Part shown: positions 1 through 7,385 of the stretch, piece after piece | Numbering within the stretch: position 1 is the first letter of the stretch | How the letters are laid out: each line of letters begins with the position of its first letter | Assembly (NCBI GenBank): GCA_937858705.1 | Contig: CALLZM010000008.1 | Location: forward strand, 1 to 40,169 | Length of the DNA stretch: 40,169 nt | Reading direction: 5' to 3' | Source of the DNA: an uncultured Candidatus Saccharibacteria bacterium | GTDB taxonomy: Bacteria; Patescibacteriota; Saccharimonadia; Saccharimonadales; Saccharimonadaceae | Notes under the pieces: model-generated | The model's database searches: none | Seen by the model: the letters and a program-made list of their open reading frames with translations, nothing else | Told to the model about the DNA's origin: nothing | Made by a program: the position numbers and the translations under genes

Positions 1-1576
1 GCGTGGTGTTTTTCGTCGCTGGACTCGTGCTTCGTGATGGCAGCTCTCGTGGCAAGCGGTCAAAACCGTACAACCGGCCAACTTCTTCGACGATATCTTC
101 GGGCAGTTCTATGTCCGTCCGCCAATACGGCGCGGTAATCGATAATAAACTCTTATCTTTCTCCGATGGATAGCTCGCGAAATTTGCCGCGCGGAGAATA
201 TTGCCTATCTGCGTGTCCGTAAAATCAGTCCCAAGTCGCTCGTTCACAAACGCAGCACTCGCCAGAACTTCGCCGTGTATACTTTCTTCTGTAAGCTGCC
301 CCGTTTTGTCGGGCAAGTCAAACACCGGACTCGCTTGTGTACCTGACACCATATCTATAAGTCGCCTCAAAACGCGGGTGGTTTGCAGTGGTGATTGACC
401 TTTATTGAACCGCGTTACCGCGTCAGTAAACAACCCGTAGCGCATACTCGTTTTACGGATAGTATACATGTCGAAGTTGGCGACTTCTAGCACGATGTTC
501 TTCGTTTCGCTCGACACCTCACTATCCAAACCGCCCATCAAACCACCAAGTCCAACTACGCCCTCGCCATCAACGATGACGATATCGTCTGGGGTGAGTT
601 CATATGTTTTGTCATTCAAAAGTGTGACTTTTTCGCCAGTTTTTGCCATGCGCACGCCAATTGTATACCCACGAAGCTTATCATAGTCATACGCATGCGT
701 TGGTTGCGCTGTCATGAGCATAATATAGTTCGTCGCATCGACGATGTTGTTGATTGGCTTCGCGCCCATAGCGACCAATTGGCACTTGAGCCACAGCGGA
801 CTTTCGCCAACAGTTATATCCTTCATGGCTACCGCCATAAATCGCGGAGAAGCCTCAGGAGCATTATTAAATACCTCCAACTTCAAACCTTCGCCCGTCG
901 CAAATTCTGGGTGCAACCAATACCAATCGGGGTTTTCAAATCGGTTATCAATTACTTTGTCGGCGGGCACATCAGGTTGTAAAATGGCCGATATCTCTCT
1001 GGCGACACCCAGTTGCCCAAAGAGGTCGGGTCGGTGTGTAAACATCTTGTTTTCGATATCGACAGTGTAGCCGTCCAGTCCAAATGCCTCAGCAAAGCTC
1101 ATGCCTGGCTGTAGCTCTACACCTTCGGGTAAATCTTGCTCAGTTATCTCAATAATCCCGCTATGGTCCGTGCCAATCCCTAGCTCGTCTGCCGCCGCTA
1201 ACATGCCATGGCTCATCACCCCACGAAGCTCTCGTGCGCCGAGTACGAACGGCTCTGCGTCATCAAAGGTCGCCGGTACAGTGCTACCCGGTGGCAACCA
1301 AATCGCTAGCATGTCCGCGTGAACATTTGGCGCACCGCACACCACCTGTACCAACTCGCCCGAGCCATCGTCAATCTTGCACACACTCAGCTTGTCGGCA
1401 TTTGGATGCTTCTCACACTCGACAACTTTCACAATTTTCGCGTCTTTATACTTTGCACCAAGGTCAATAATCTCTTCAACTCCGCCCAGCTGCGCATTTA
1501 CCCGCGCTACTAATTCATCAACTGGCGGCAACTTAAAGCCGACCAATTTTTCAACAATATTCAAATTTACTTTCAT
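1..1576 (-). CDS. pheT: Phenylalanyl-tRNA synthetase beta subunit, N-terminal part (runs off the window)
   Basis: Beta chain of the alpha2-beta2 PheRS, which charges tRNA-Phe in the cytoplasm. The reading frame opens at ATG 1576 (MKVNLNIVEKLVGF) and stays open to base 1, giving 525 codons of a protein usually near 800. Residues about 40-150 are the EMAP/tRNA-binding domain (HPNADKLSVCKIDDG, VVCGAPNV). A B3/4 editing-type region follows (NNIVDATNYIMLMTAQPTHAYD), then a B5 region that ends near GRLYGFDRLPRELP. The catalytic-like core and the anticodon-binding domain lie outside the window. An extended -10 box TGC-TATAAT at 1587-1595 sits 10 nt before the ATG, so the 5' UTR should be only a few bases. 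pheS lies upstream on the same strand but two unrelated genes separate them. Confidence 0.96.
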   Translation of the reverse strand, partial: MKVNLNIVEKLVGFKLPPVDELVARVNAQLGGVEEIIDLGAKYKDAKIVKVVECEKHPNADKLSVCKIDDGSGELVQVVCGAPNVHADMLAIWLPPGSTVPATFDDAEPFVLGARELRGVMSHGMLAAADELGIGTDHSGIIEITEQDLPEGVELQPGMSFAEAFGLDGYTVDIENKMFTHRPDLFGQLGVAREISAILQPDVPADKVIDNRFENPDWYWLHPEFATGEGLKLEVFNNAPEASPRFMAVAMKDITVGESPLWLKCQLVAMGAKPINNIVDATNYIMLMTAQPTHAYDYDKLRGYTIGVRMAKTGEKVTLLNDKTYELTPDDIVIVDGEGVVGLGGLMGGLDSEVSSETKNIVLEVANFDMYTIRKTSMRYGLFTDAVTRFNKGQSPLQTTRVLRRLIDMVSGTQASPVFDLPDKTGQLTEESIHGEVLASAAFVNERLGTDFTDTQIGNILRAANFASYPSEKDKSLLSITAPYWRTDIELPEDIVEEVGRLYGFDRLPRELPSRSTSPATKNTT

Positions 1577-1586
1577 CTTACCCTTT

Positions 1587-1595
1587 ATTATAGCA
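1587..1595 (-). promoter_or_regulatory. Extended -10 promoter of pheT
   Basis: On the minus strand this reads TGC TATAAT, 10 nt from the pheT ATG. No good -35 box is visible. The predicted transcript start leaves about 4 nt of leader. Confidence 0.6.
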
Positions 1596-1642
1596 CTTCA
1601 TTCAGCTCACCGAACAAGCTAGCCCAGATTGTTCATAGCACA

Positions 1643-2065
1643 CTATTGCACGCTCTGTAGTTTTGTTCGAATTTCATTCAGCTGCGCTTCGTTCAACTCA
1701 ATATTTCCCAGTTCCGTTTTGCTCGGCCAGTCAGTATCAGCAAAGCTTTCGCCACCCACCTCGACAGGCTGCGAATAGCGCGGTACAAAATGAAAATGTA
1801 CATTCGGGTCCTTCATCATCAGTGCCAAGTAGTTAAACTTTTCCGCGCCAAACGCCTGGCGCGTCCATGCTTCGGCGTCACGAGAAACATCCGCAAACTC
1901 CGCCCATGACTCCCGACTAAGCTCTCCGAGATGTGTTGCCTCACTCTTTTCGACCAACACCAGCGTCCCAACTGTCGTTTGCTTCGGTTTTAGCAACATC
2001 ACCCAGTGTTCGTATTCTTTCACAAGCGTTCCTGGGTAGCCAAATGTTTGCATTGTTTCGTTCAT
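1643..2065 (-). CDS. HIT-family (histidine triad-like) hydrolase or nucleotide-binding protein
   Basis: 140 residues, the normal size of a small HIT protein. The family hydrolyses or transfers nucleotides at the alpha-phosphate of Ap4A-type or AMP-conjugated substrates. The signature region near residues 87-96 reads DPNVHFHFVPRY. The usual H-x-H-x-H has become N-V-H-F-H, so the first histidine is replaced by Asn while the middle (nucleophile) and last histidines remain. A strong AAGGAGAG site precedes ATG 2065. It sits between the NYN gene and pheT on the same strand and is probably cotranscribed with the NYN gene. The fold assignment is good; the substrate cannot be told from sequence. Confidence 0.8.
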   Translation of the reverse strand: MNETMQTFGYPGTLVKEYEHWVMLLKPKQTTVGTLVLVEKSEATHLGELSRESWAEFADVSRDAEAWTRQAFGAEKFNYLALMMKDPNVHFHFVPRYSQPVEVGGESFADTDWPSKTELGNIELNEAQLNEIRTKLQSVQ

Positions 2066-2092
2066 AATCTCTCCTTGTTGTTACTTTTGCTA

Positions 2093-2121
2093 TTGACTTT
2101 TTTGCCTTTTTTTGCTACACT
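2093..2121 (+). promoter_or_regulatory. Sigma70-type promoter for candidate small RNA 1
   Basis: TTGACT (2093-2098), 17-nt spacer, TACACT (2116-2121), with TGC just before the -10. It faces right in the gap upstream of the HIT gene and leads into a terminator about 60 nt downstream, with no ORF between. Confidence 0.65.
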
Positions 2122-2127
2122 GAAGGT

Positions 2128-2203
2128 ATCCAATGGTTGAATCCATTCAAACCGTCGGGGTATCACATCCAAGAGCACTCCTCCTAATCGAGGAGTGTTT
2201 TTA
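2128..2203 (+). ncRNA. Candidate small RNA 1 (about 76 nt), antisense to the HIT/NYN intergenic region
   Basis: A near-consensus promoter is followed by about 76 nt ending in an intrinsic terminator: stem CACTCCTC (2176-2183) with GAGGAGTG (2190-2197), six-base loop, then TTTTT. A second small hairpin is possible at about 2135-2153 (GGTTGAA / TTCAAACC). No start codon with a sensible frame lies inside. The 3' end overlaps the last codons of the minus-strand NYN gene. The U tract exists only on the plus strand, so the terminator does not serve the NYN gene. The family is not recognised. Confidence 0.55.
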
Positions 2204-2761
2204 TTTCCTTTGTTCACGATAGCGCAGGCCTTTCCCCCAGATGTCTTCAGTGACTTTTAATACATCCGTATAGCTGTGCCCGCCAGTTCGCATCTCGCTC
2301 GAGACATTGTTGCGCGATGAAAAAATGTGTACTTTTTTGGCACGATTCTTAACATAATTCACCAATGCCAAGAAGTCAGAATCACCGGTAAATAGCACTA
2401 CTGTATCGTACTGATTGACCAAGTTCACCACATCAATCGTCATCTCTACATCCATATTGCCTTTCTCCTCGATGGCTTCACCCTCTGTCGTCACTGTCCT
2501 TAGGCGTTTAAGCGGTTTTTTGCGAACGACAAAACCAAGACCTTTTTTGAGATACGCATAAAACTTGTGTTTCGAATCGGTGCTATAGTCACGAGTCCCT
2601 TCAGCTGGATATGCAGTGTAGTAATATGCCTTAATTTCTGTCGCCTGATAACAACGCTTTAGATACTTCTGTAGCTTATCAAGGTCAAAAAACTGCCCCT
2701 TAGTCTTCTGAGCTTCCCATAGGTTTGATGCATCGATAAATACATATACTCGCTGCTTCAT
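2201..2761 (-). CDS. NYN domain protein (LabA/DUF88 family), predicted PIN-like ribonuclease
   Basis: 186 residues. The NYN fold is a PIN-like nuclease with clustered acidic residues that bind a metal and probably cut RNA. Visible markers are YVFIDASNLW (Asp10 and Asn13), MDVEMTIDVVN near residues 103-113 and the motif VVLFTGDSDFLALV near 121-134. A basic stretch (RKKPLKRLR) lies near residue 80. A -10 box TATAAT (2768-2773) ends 6 nt before the ATG, so the message is predicted to be leaderless. Two plus-strand candidate small RNAs lie on either side. The RNA target is unknown. Confidence 0.85.
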   Translation of the reverse strand: MKQRVYVFIDASNLWEAQKTKGQFFDLDKLQKYLKRCYQATEIKAYYYTAYPAEGTRDYSTDSKHKFYAYLKKGLGFVVRKKPLKRLRTVTTEGEAIEEKGNMDVEMTIDVVNLVNQYDTVVLFTGDSDFLALVNYVKNRAKKVHIFSSRNNVSSEMRTGGHSYTDVLKVTEDIWGKGLRYREQRK

Positions 2762-2767
2762 GCTGTC

Positions 2768-2773
2768 ATTATA
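2768..2773 (-). promoter_or_regulatory. -10 box of the NYN gene, leaderless spacing
   Basis: TATAAT on the minus strand, six bases (GACAGC) before ATG 2761. There is no room for a Shine-Dalgarno site. The plus-strand -10 of small RNA 2 (2787-2792) lies only 13 bp away and points the other way. Confidence 0.6.
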
Positions 2774-2783
2774 CCCTTCTCTC

Positions 2784-2792
2784 TGCTATAAT
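2784..2792 (+). promoter_or_regulatory. Extended -10 promoter of candidate small RNA 2
   Basis: TGC TATAAT with only a weak -35 (CTGTCA, 2763-2768, spacing 18). It is divergent from the NYN gene. Confidence 0.55.
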
Positions 2793-2798
2793 AACAGA

Positions 2799-2940
2799 GC
2801 AATTGCGGTGACAGCGTGCCGGCGAAAGCGGGTATTCACGCGGCCAACCATGTCTGGATGCGCCTCGGGTTTTGTCCCGATTGCTCACGCCAGACGGCAC
2901 TACCACCCTACAAGTTTCGGCTCATGGGTGGTTTTGTTTT
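2799..2940 (+). ncRNA. Candidate structured small RNA 2 (about 142 nt)
   Basis: A promoter-to-terminator unit in the NYN/pheS gap with no downstream plus-strand gene for 1.4 kb. Helices seen by eye are GCGTG 2814-2818 with CACGC 2837-2841, capped by an inner GC-rich stem with a GAAA tetraloop (2824-2827); GTCTGG 2852-2857 with CCAGAC 2890-2895, enclosing TCGGG/CCCGA (2865-2869/2876-2880); and the terminator ACCACCC 2902-2908 with GGGTGGT 2926-2932, followed by TTTTGTTTTG. GTGCCG (2816-2821) can also pair with CGGCAC (2895-2900), so two exclusive folds or a pseudoknot are possible. It does not show the hallmark sequences of SRP RNA, RNase P RNA or tmRNA. Confidence 0.6.
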
Positions 2941-2955
2941 GCCCTATTGACCCCC

Positions 2956-3999
2956 CTAGAACTGCCTCAAAAAGTCCAATTTCCCACTCTCAAAGTGGCG
3001 GACATCTTCGATGCCGTATTTCATCATTACCAGGCGGTCGATGCCGCAACCGAAAGCAAAGCCAGTGTAGACTTCGGGGTCGATGTCGGCAGCGCGCAGG
3101 ACATTTGGGTGAATCATGCCGCAACCGAGGAGCTCTATCCAGCCTTCGCCAGAACAAACCTTGCAATTATCGTCCCGACCCTCACAAAACGGACAACTCA
3201 GCGCAAACTCAAAACTCGGCTCAGTAAACGGAAAGTAAAATGGATTAACCCTAACATCGAGCTTTTTACCATAGTACTCTTGCAAAAACGCCTGTAATGT
3301 CGCAATCAAATTCCCCACCGTCACGCCCTTCGACACATACACGCCCTCTACCTGGTAAAAAGTGTGCTCATGCCGTGCGTCGAGGTCTTCGTTGCGAAAT
3401 ACGCGGTCGGACACGATAGCGGCGATAGGCGTGCCACTTTCCAACCTGTCACGATATTTCCGCAGCACACGATTTTGCATGGTCGAAGTATGTGCTGGCG
3501 CAATCAGCCGCTCACCATCGGCGTCGGTCTCTTCGGTCATAAAGGTGTCATAATCATCACGCGCTGGGTGGCCCTTCGGAAAGTTCAGACTCTCAAACAT
3601 ATTGAACTGGTCGTCAATCTCGCGTGACTCTTCCGTCTCGTAGCCCATGCGATAAAAAATATCAGAAATCGTCTCTATTTCGCGCATCAACGGATGAACC
3701 GACCCCTGCTCGCTCGGCAAAAGCGACGGAATCTCCGCATTCACATCCATCGGTGCGGTCACATCGATGGCCGGCATGTCAACCGCCGCCAATTCCATCT
3801 CTCGTACCTCTATCGCCCGTTCAAGTTCGACCTTCAGTTCATTGATTTGTTTGCCAAACTCACCTCTCTTCTCTGGCGCTACTTGTGGAATTTCGGCATA
3901 CAATTGGCGTAGCTCTTTAGCTCGCAATATACTACGCGGCGGATCACTCGCTGCGACTGCCTCCAGAAGTTTCTCTCGTATTTCTGCTATTCTTTCCAT
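2956..3999 (-). CDS. pheS: Phenylalanyl-tRNA synthetase alpha subunit
   Basis: Catalytic chain of PheRS, 347 residues, normal length. An N-terminal coiled-coil of about 90 residues (tRNA binding) is followed by a class II core: RVFRNEDLDARHEHTFYQVE is motif 2, and GFAFGCGIDRLVMMKYGI near residues 313-330 is motif 3. The FYFPFTEPSFE stretch is typical of PheS. A zinc-ribbon-like insert CPFCEGRDDNCKVCSGEGW near residue 270 is seen in many bacterial PheS. A strong GAGGAGAGG site lies just before ATG 3999, 15 nt after the stop of the small tail-anchored gene, so these two form an operon. pheT is separated by the NYN and HIT genes. Confidence 0.97.
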   Translation of the reverse strand: MERIAEIREKLLEAVAASDPPRSILRAKELRQLYAEIPQVAPEKRGEFGKQINELKVELERAIEVREMELAAVDMPAIDVTAPMDVNAEIPSLLPSEQGSVHPLMREIETISDIFYRMGYETEESREIDDQFNMFESLNFPKGHPARDDYDTFMTEETDADGERLIAPAHTSTMQNRVLRKYRDRLESGTPIAAIVSDRVFRNEDLDARHEHTFYQVEGVYVSKGVTVGNLIATLQAFLQEYYGKKLDVRVNPFYFPFTEPSFEFALSCPFCEGRDDNCKVCSGEGWIELLGCGMIHPNVLRAADIDPEVYTGFAFGCGIDRLVMMKYGIEDVRHFESGKLDFLRQF

Positions 4000-4014
4000 C
4001 TTTTCCTCTCCTCA

Positions 4015-4260
4015 TCATGAGCGACCAAAATATACAACTAAGCCAAGCACTACAAAAAGGGCAATAAATATCATCGCCCACACTGGAGCGAGTGAAGTCG
4101 TGGTCTTGGTGCCTTTTGTGAAATTCTCAAAAGTAGTATCATTTAATACCTCATGATCCTCTTGCTTACTTCTAGCGGCCATCTTAGCCCGTAATTCAGC
4201 ATTGAGCCTTTGCTGCAACTCTGAACGGTTCTCCATATCTTGTTTTAAGTGTAGTCCCAT
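4015..4260 (-). CDS. Small tail-anchored membrane protein of unknown function
   Basis: 81 residues from ATG 4260 (MGLHLKQDMENRSELQQRL). A charged, probably helical N-terminal part is followed by one membrane segment at the C terminus (APVWAMIFIALFVVLGLVVY), so it should be tail-anchored with the N terminus inside. A -10 box TATACT (4267-4272) ends 6 nt before this ATG, which supports the start; a second ATG at 4236 would give 73 residues. The open frame continues further upstream, but that part only mirrors the repetitive aquaporin N terminus. It is followed after 15 nt by pheS. I do not recognise the family. Confidence 0.7.
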   Translation of the reverse strand: MGLHLKQDMENRSELQQRLNAELRAKMAARSKQEDHEVLNDTTFENFTKGTKTTTSLAPVWAMIFIALFVVLGLVVYFGRS

Positions 4261-4266
4261 AAATAC

Positions 4267-4281
4267 AGTATATGCTATACT
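4267..4281. promoter_or_regulatory. Symmetric divergent promoter (tail-anchored gene / aquaporin)
   Basis: The 15-bp palindrome AGTATA-TGC-TATACT holds two back-to-back -10 boxes. The minus-strand one (4267-4272) lies 6 nt from the ATG of the small gene. The plus-strand one (4276-4281, with TGC before it) serves the aquaporin and leaves a leader with an AAAGGAGG site. Neither has a clear -35. Confidence 0.6.
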
Positions 4282-4318
4282 ACTTGTATATTCTAGTTTT
4301 AAAGGAGGGAATATAGCA

Positions 4319-5239
4319 ATGGCAACAAAATCAGCCGCAAAAAAGTCGGCAACTAGTGCTAAAAAAGCACCGACCAAAAGTACAACAACAAAAGTAAGTA
4401 CCATCAGTACGACCACAAAACCAAGCACCAACAGTACAAAAACAACAAAAATCGATAACAAGGTGATCAACATTGTCCTCGCCGAAGTCTTCGGCACCTT
4501 TATCTTGACCGTCGTAGCTCTTTCAGCTATTCAGACGCAAGATCTCGTAGGGCTCTTCGTTGGTCTTACACTTGCTGTCGTCGTTATGGCTATTGGTACT
4601 ATTTCTGGCTCACATATCAATCCAGCCGTCACCTTTGGTCTATGGGCAACCCGAAAGCTCAAGACTGTTATGGTGCCATTTTACTGGGGTGCTCAGTTCA
4701 TCGGTGCAGCTGCTGCGCTCGTAGTAATGAACCTTGTCTCACAAACTCAACACGGCATCAGCTTTGCTCATATCGGGCAATTTGACGGAACTCTATTCGG
4801 CATCGAACTCGTCGGTACTGCCGTCTTCTTGTTTGGTCTCGTAAGTGTTCTTAACCGAAAAGAGCTTACCGATGGCGCTAAGGCACTCGGGATTGGCCTT
4901 TCATTGCTTGTCGGTGTTGCAGTAGCAAGTAGTGTCAACGCACAAGCTCGATCAACTGCTATCGCCAACTATCAAAAAGCTGCAAGCAGCGTGACAGAAG
5001 ACAACAAGGAAGAACCAACCATTCCAGCTGTTCTATTCTCGAAAGGTGCTACACTCAACCCAGCTATTTCATTCGTACAGACTGAAATGACCGAATCTGA
5101 GCTAAAAGGCACGAGTGATGGCGGTGAAACCGAGCAACACATCTCACGATTTGCCCTCGACAGCATCTTGGGTACACTCATTGGTGCAGCACTTGGTGCA
5201 AACCTTGCCCTACTAGTAAACTACCGTTTCCGCGGCTAG
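4319..5239 (+). CDS. Aquaporin / MIP-family channel with a long basic N-terminal tail
   Basis: 306 residues. MIP channels pass water or small solutes across the inner membrane. Both half-helix signatures are present: SGSHINPAVTFG (about residue 98) and SKGATLNPAISF (about residue 240). The usual Arg after the second NPA, which forms the aromatic/arginine filter, is Ile here. The first about 46 residues are a low-complexity Lys/Thr/Ser/Ala tail (SAAKKSATSAKKAPTKS) not found in standard aquaporins. A long polar loop (about 40 residues) lies before the second NPA. The start at 4319 follows AAAGGAGGG. It converges on rmuC through a shared terminator. Substrate selectivity is uncertain. Confidence 0.9.
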   Translation: MATKSAAKKSATSAKKAPTKSTTTKVSTISTTTKPSTNSTKTTKIDNKVINIVLAEVFGTFILTVVALSAIQTQDLVGLFVGLTLAVVVMAIGTISGSHINPAVTFGLWATRKLKTVMVPFYWGAQFIGAAAALVVMNLVSQTQHGISFAHIGQFDGTLFGIELVGTAVFLFGLVSVLNRKELTDGAKALGIGLSLLVGVAVASSVNAQARSTAIANYQKAASSVTEDNKEEPTIPAVLFSKGATLNPAISFVQTEMTESELKGTSDGGETEQHISRFALDSILGTLIGAALGANLALLVNYRFRG

Positions 5240-5255
5240 CCTAGTACAACAAAAC

Positions 5256-5289
5256 GAAAAATACCCGAGAACAACGCTCGGGTATTTTT
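5256..5289. terminator. Bidirectional intrinsic terminator
   Basis: Stem ATACCCGAG (5261-5269) with CTCGGGTAT (5277-5285), flanked by A5 on the left and T4 on the right. It lies between the convergent aquaporin and rmuC genes and can stop both. Confidence 0.9.
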
Positions 5290-5296
5290 ATATGAT

Positions 5297-6361
5297 TTAT
5301 TCTTGCCTCGGCTTATCAATCTGAAGCGGTTTTTCGGTTGGTTCGCCTCCAGCAATCTTTACGATATCTTTATCTACTTTCACAAACTCTTTGTGGGCAT
5401 TGTTATAGTGATTCACCGTCGTACTAAGGCTCACGCCAAGCTTATTCAAAAACTCACTATACTTCGACAAATGCTGTCCCAGTTTTCCAACACGGACCTG
5501 AATATCTTTCGCCTGCTCTTCGATCTGCAAGCTCCTCAACCCTTGGAGTACAGTTTGCAAGTATGCCATAAAGCTTGTCGGACTCACGATAATAACTCGC
5601 TTGTCACGAAACGCATATTCTATGAGATCTCGCGAGCTCCCGCCGGTACCAACATTATTGATAAGCAAATCGTAATACAAGGACTCACTCGGAATAAACA
5701 TAAAGGCAAAGTCCATGGTCTTTTCACTAGTTCGAATATATTTGCTCGTCTCATCGATACGCAGCTTGAGATCATTTTTTACTTTAAGCAAATACTGCTC
5801 CCGCTCTTTCCCCGAAGCTTCAATCATACGATTATAATTTTCAAGGCTAAACTTACTATCGACCGGCAATATATTGCCCTTGTCGAGAAAAATCACCGCA
5901 TCGGCTATCTCACCATCCTTAAACTTATATTGCATTTTAAATTGTGTAGCAGGCAAGACATTTTCCAGTACACTCTCCAGGTAAAATTCACCAAACACCC
6001 CGCGTTGCTTCGGGTTTGATAGAACATTCTGGAGTGTCTTCAGCTCATCGGCGACATCAACAACTCGCCGGTTCGTTTCATCGAGCTTGGCAAGCCGCTG
6101 CGTCACATCTGCCACCAATTTCGCACTTTCTGAAAGTTGTTTTTGCATGGAGCCATGAACCGTCTGACTACTTCTATCCAATTTATCGCTCATAGTAGTC
6201 GATAATTGCTGAATCGATCGCCCCAGCTCCACTACATCCGTCTTAATGAGGTCGACCGCTGTACCTTTCTTGAGCTCACTGATCCGTTGCAGCACAACAA
6301 ATAGCATGATGCCCATAACTATCACGAGCACTAGTAAAAATAGAGTAATGAGAGTGTCCAT
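5297..6361 (-). CDS. rmuC: RmuC family DNA recombination protein
   Basis: 354 residues. RmuC proteins limit DNA inversions and structural rearrangements; the core resembles a PD-(D/E)XK nuclease fold. An N-terminal membrane anchor (residues about 3-24) is followed by a coiled-coil to about residue 120, then the RmuC core: GVFGEFYLESVLENVLP, ADAVIFLDKGNILPVDSKFS, FAFMFIPSESLYYDL and VIIVSPTSFMAYLQTV. The C terminus is again helical. The -10 TACACT (6368-6373) lies 6 nt before ATG 6361, so a leaderless message is predicted. Confidence 0.93.
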   Translation of the reverse strand: MDTLITLFLLVLVIVMGIMLFVVLQRISELKKGTAVDLIKTDVVELGRSIQQLSTTMSDKLDRSSQTVHGSMQKQLSESAKLVADVTQRLAKLDETNRRVVDVADELKTLQNVLSNPKQRGVFGEFYLESVLENVLPATQFKMQYKFKDGEIADAVIFLDKGNILPVDSKFSLENYNRMIEASGKEREQYLLKVKNDLKLRIDETSKYIRTSEKTMDFAFMFIPSESLYYDLLINNVGTGGSSRDLIEYAFRDKRVIIVSPTSFMAYLQTVLQGLRSLQIEEQAKDIQVRVGKLGQHLSKYSEFLNKLGVSLSTTVNHYNNAHKEFVKVDKDIVKIAGGEPTEKPLQIDKPRQE

Positions 6362-6367
6362 ACTCTT

Positions 6368-6373
6368 AGTGTA
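6368..6373 (-). promoter_or_regulatory. -10 box of rmuC, leaderless spacing
   Basis: TACACT on the minus strand, six bases (AAGAGT) before the ATG, inside the short gap to the next gene. Confidence 0.5.
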
Positions 6374-6381
6374 CTACTTTT

Positions 6382-6882
6382 CTAGCCAACAAGCACGAGT
6401 CGAATGATCACCATGACCACAATACTTGTGATCACCGCAAGGATAAACGAACGAATACGAGCAATCCATACAAACAATAGATATGCCGCTCCGAACAACA
6501 AAGATAAAAGCGCAATACCAAGCCAAGTGTCAATCCCAGCCAGTAATACATTGAAGCCCCATAACGATACAGCGACTGCCAAAACTGCCAGCAATGGACG
6601 ATATATACGAATCTGCACCAGCGCGATAAGCCCTCCCAGGCTACCAATCACCATCGAAACAATCATGGCATACTTTGGTGCATCACTACAATCATTCACA
6701 GAAATATCACGGCACATTACTGCGCCAAATACGAACTTCTCAAGAAGATAGTATAGCAAGTTAATCGCAAGGCCCGTCCCTAAACCGACCAATATTACAT
6801 TGATGATATCTCGCCGCAAGATAGGAACTACTGGTTCAACTCTCTCGACGCTTTGTGCCACCACCCGATCTTGACTATTCAT
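6382..6882 (-). CDS. Polytopic membrane protein of unknown function
   Basis: 166 residues with about 35 cytoplasmic residues and then five hydrophobic segments (for example NVILVGLGTGLAINLLYY and FILAVITSIVVMVIIRLVLV). Two Cys (VMCRDISVNDCSDA) lie in the first extracytoplasmic loop and could form a disulfide. A GAGGAG site precedes ATG 6882. It starts 24 nt after the PAP2 phosphatase gene on the same strand, so the two are probably cotranscribed and may act together in the membrane. No family recognised. Confidence 0.75.
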   Translation of the reverse strand: MNSQDRVVAQSVERVEPVVPILRRDIINVILVGLGTGLAINLLYYLLEKFVFGAVMCRDISVNDCSDAPKYAMIVSMVIGSLGGLIALVQIRIYRPLLAVLAVAVSLWGFNVLLAGIDTWLGIALLSLLFGAAYLLFVWIARIRSFILAVITSIVVMVIIRLVLVG

Positions 6883-6906
6883 ATAGCTCTCCTCAATTGT
6901 TTAGAG

Positions 6907-7377
6907 CTATTTTACTACTTTTTTCGTACTTCGTCTATACCATAGTATCCCAACGGATGCGATGAGCAATCCGCCGAGGACATCGACTGGCGTATGCACC
7001 AAGGCCAACACCCGTCCTACGCCAACCAGTAGCGTCATGCCAAGCATCGCTCCTGCCAGCCATTTATTGCGAGTTGAATACCAAACCGCCAGCGTGAGAA
7101 ACATAGCAAAGAGTGCATGATCTGACGGAAAACCAGGGTTATTGAGAAATGCAGCACCTGGCTCGACGCCAAGCTTCTCAAATGGTCGCATAGTCTCTGG
7201 CTGAAAAAGCAAGCCCGCCAGCTTTGCCACCACATAAGTGGTAACGCCCGCCAGAAATACTCTAGGCCCCCAATATTTCCACTTTTTAACAGGCACAACG
7301 AAAGCAAAGGCATAAAACGCCAGTAATCCAATCGGTATCATGAGCCAATCGGCGATAAATTTTATGAAGACTTCCAT
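6907..7377 (-). CDS. PAP2 superfamily membrane phosphatase
   Basis: 156 residues, multi-pass. The PAP2 acid phosphatase signature is split as usual: a Lys then MRPF (C1-like, about residues 62-76), FPSDHALFAMF (C2, with the catalytic His) and GRVLALVHTPVDVLGG (C3, Arg...His...Asp). Family members dephosphorylate lipid phosphates such as undecaprenyl pyrophosphate or phosphatidic acid on the outer face. In this setting recycling of the lipid carrier is a reasonable guess. The -10 TACAAT (7386-7391) lies 8 nt from the ATG; the gene is divergent from trpS. Confidence 0.88.
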   Translation of the reverse strand: MEVFIKFIADWLMIPIGLLAFYAFAFVVPVKKWKYWGPRVFLAGVTTYVVAKLAGLLFQPETMRPFEKLGVEPGAAFLNNPGFPSDHALFAMFLTLAVWYSTRNKWLAGAMLGMTLLVGVGRVLALVHTPVDVLGGLLIASVGILWYRRSTKKVVK

Positions 7378-7385
7378 GGTTTTCC

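Noticed and set aside
2762-2955. T-box or other leader for pheS or the NYN gene
   Set aside because: The terminator works only on the plus strand, no T-box specifier or antiterminator features were seen, and no plus-strand gene follows.
4261-4497. Long N-terminal extension of the small tail-anchored protein (minus strand)
   Set aside because: It is only the antisense reading of the repetitive aquaporin tail; the promoter at 4267-4272 and ATG 4260 give a better start.
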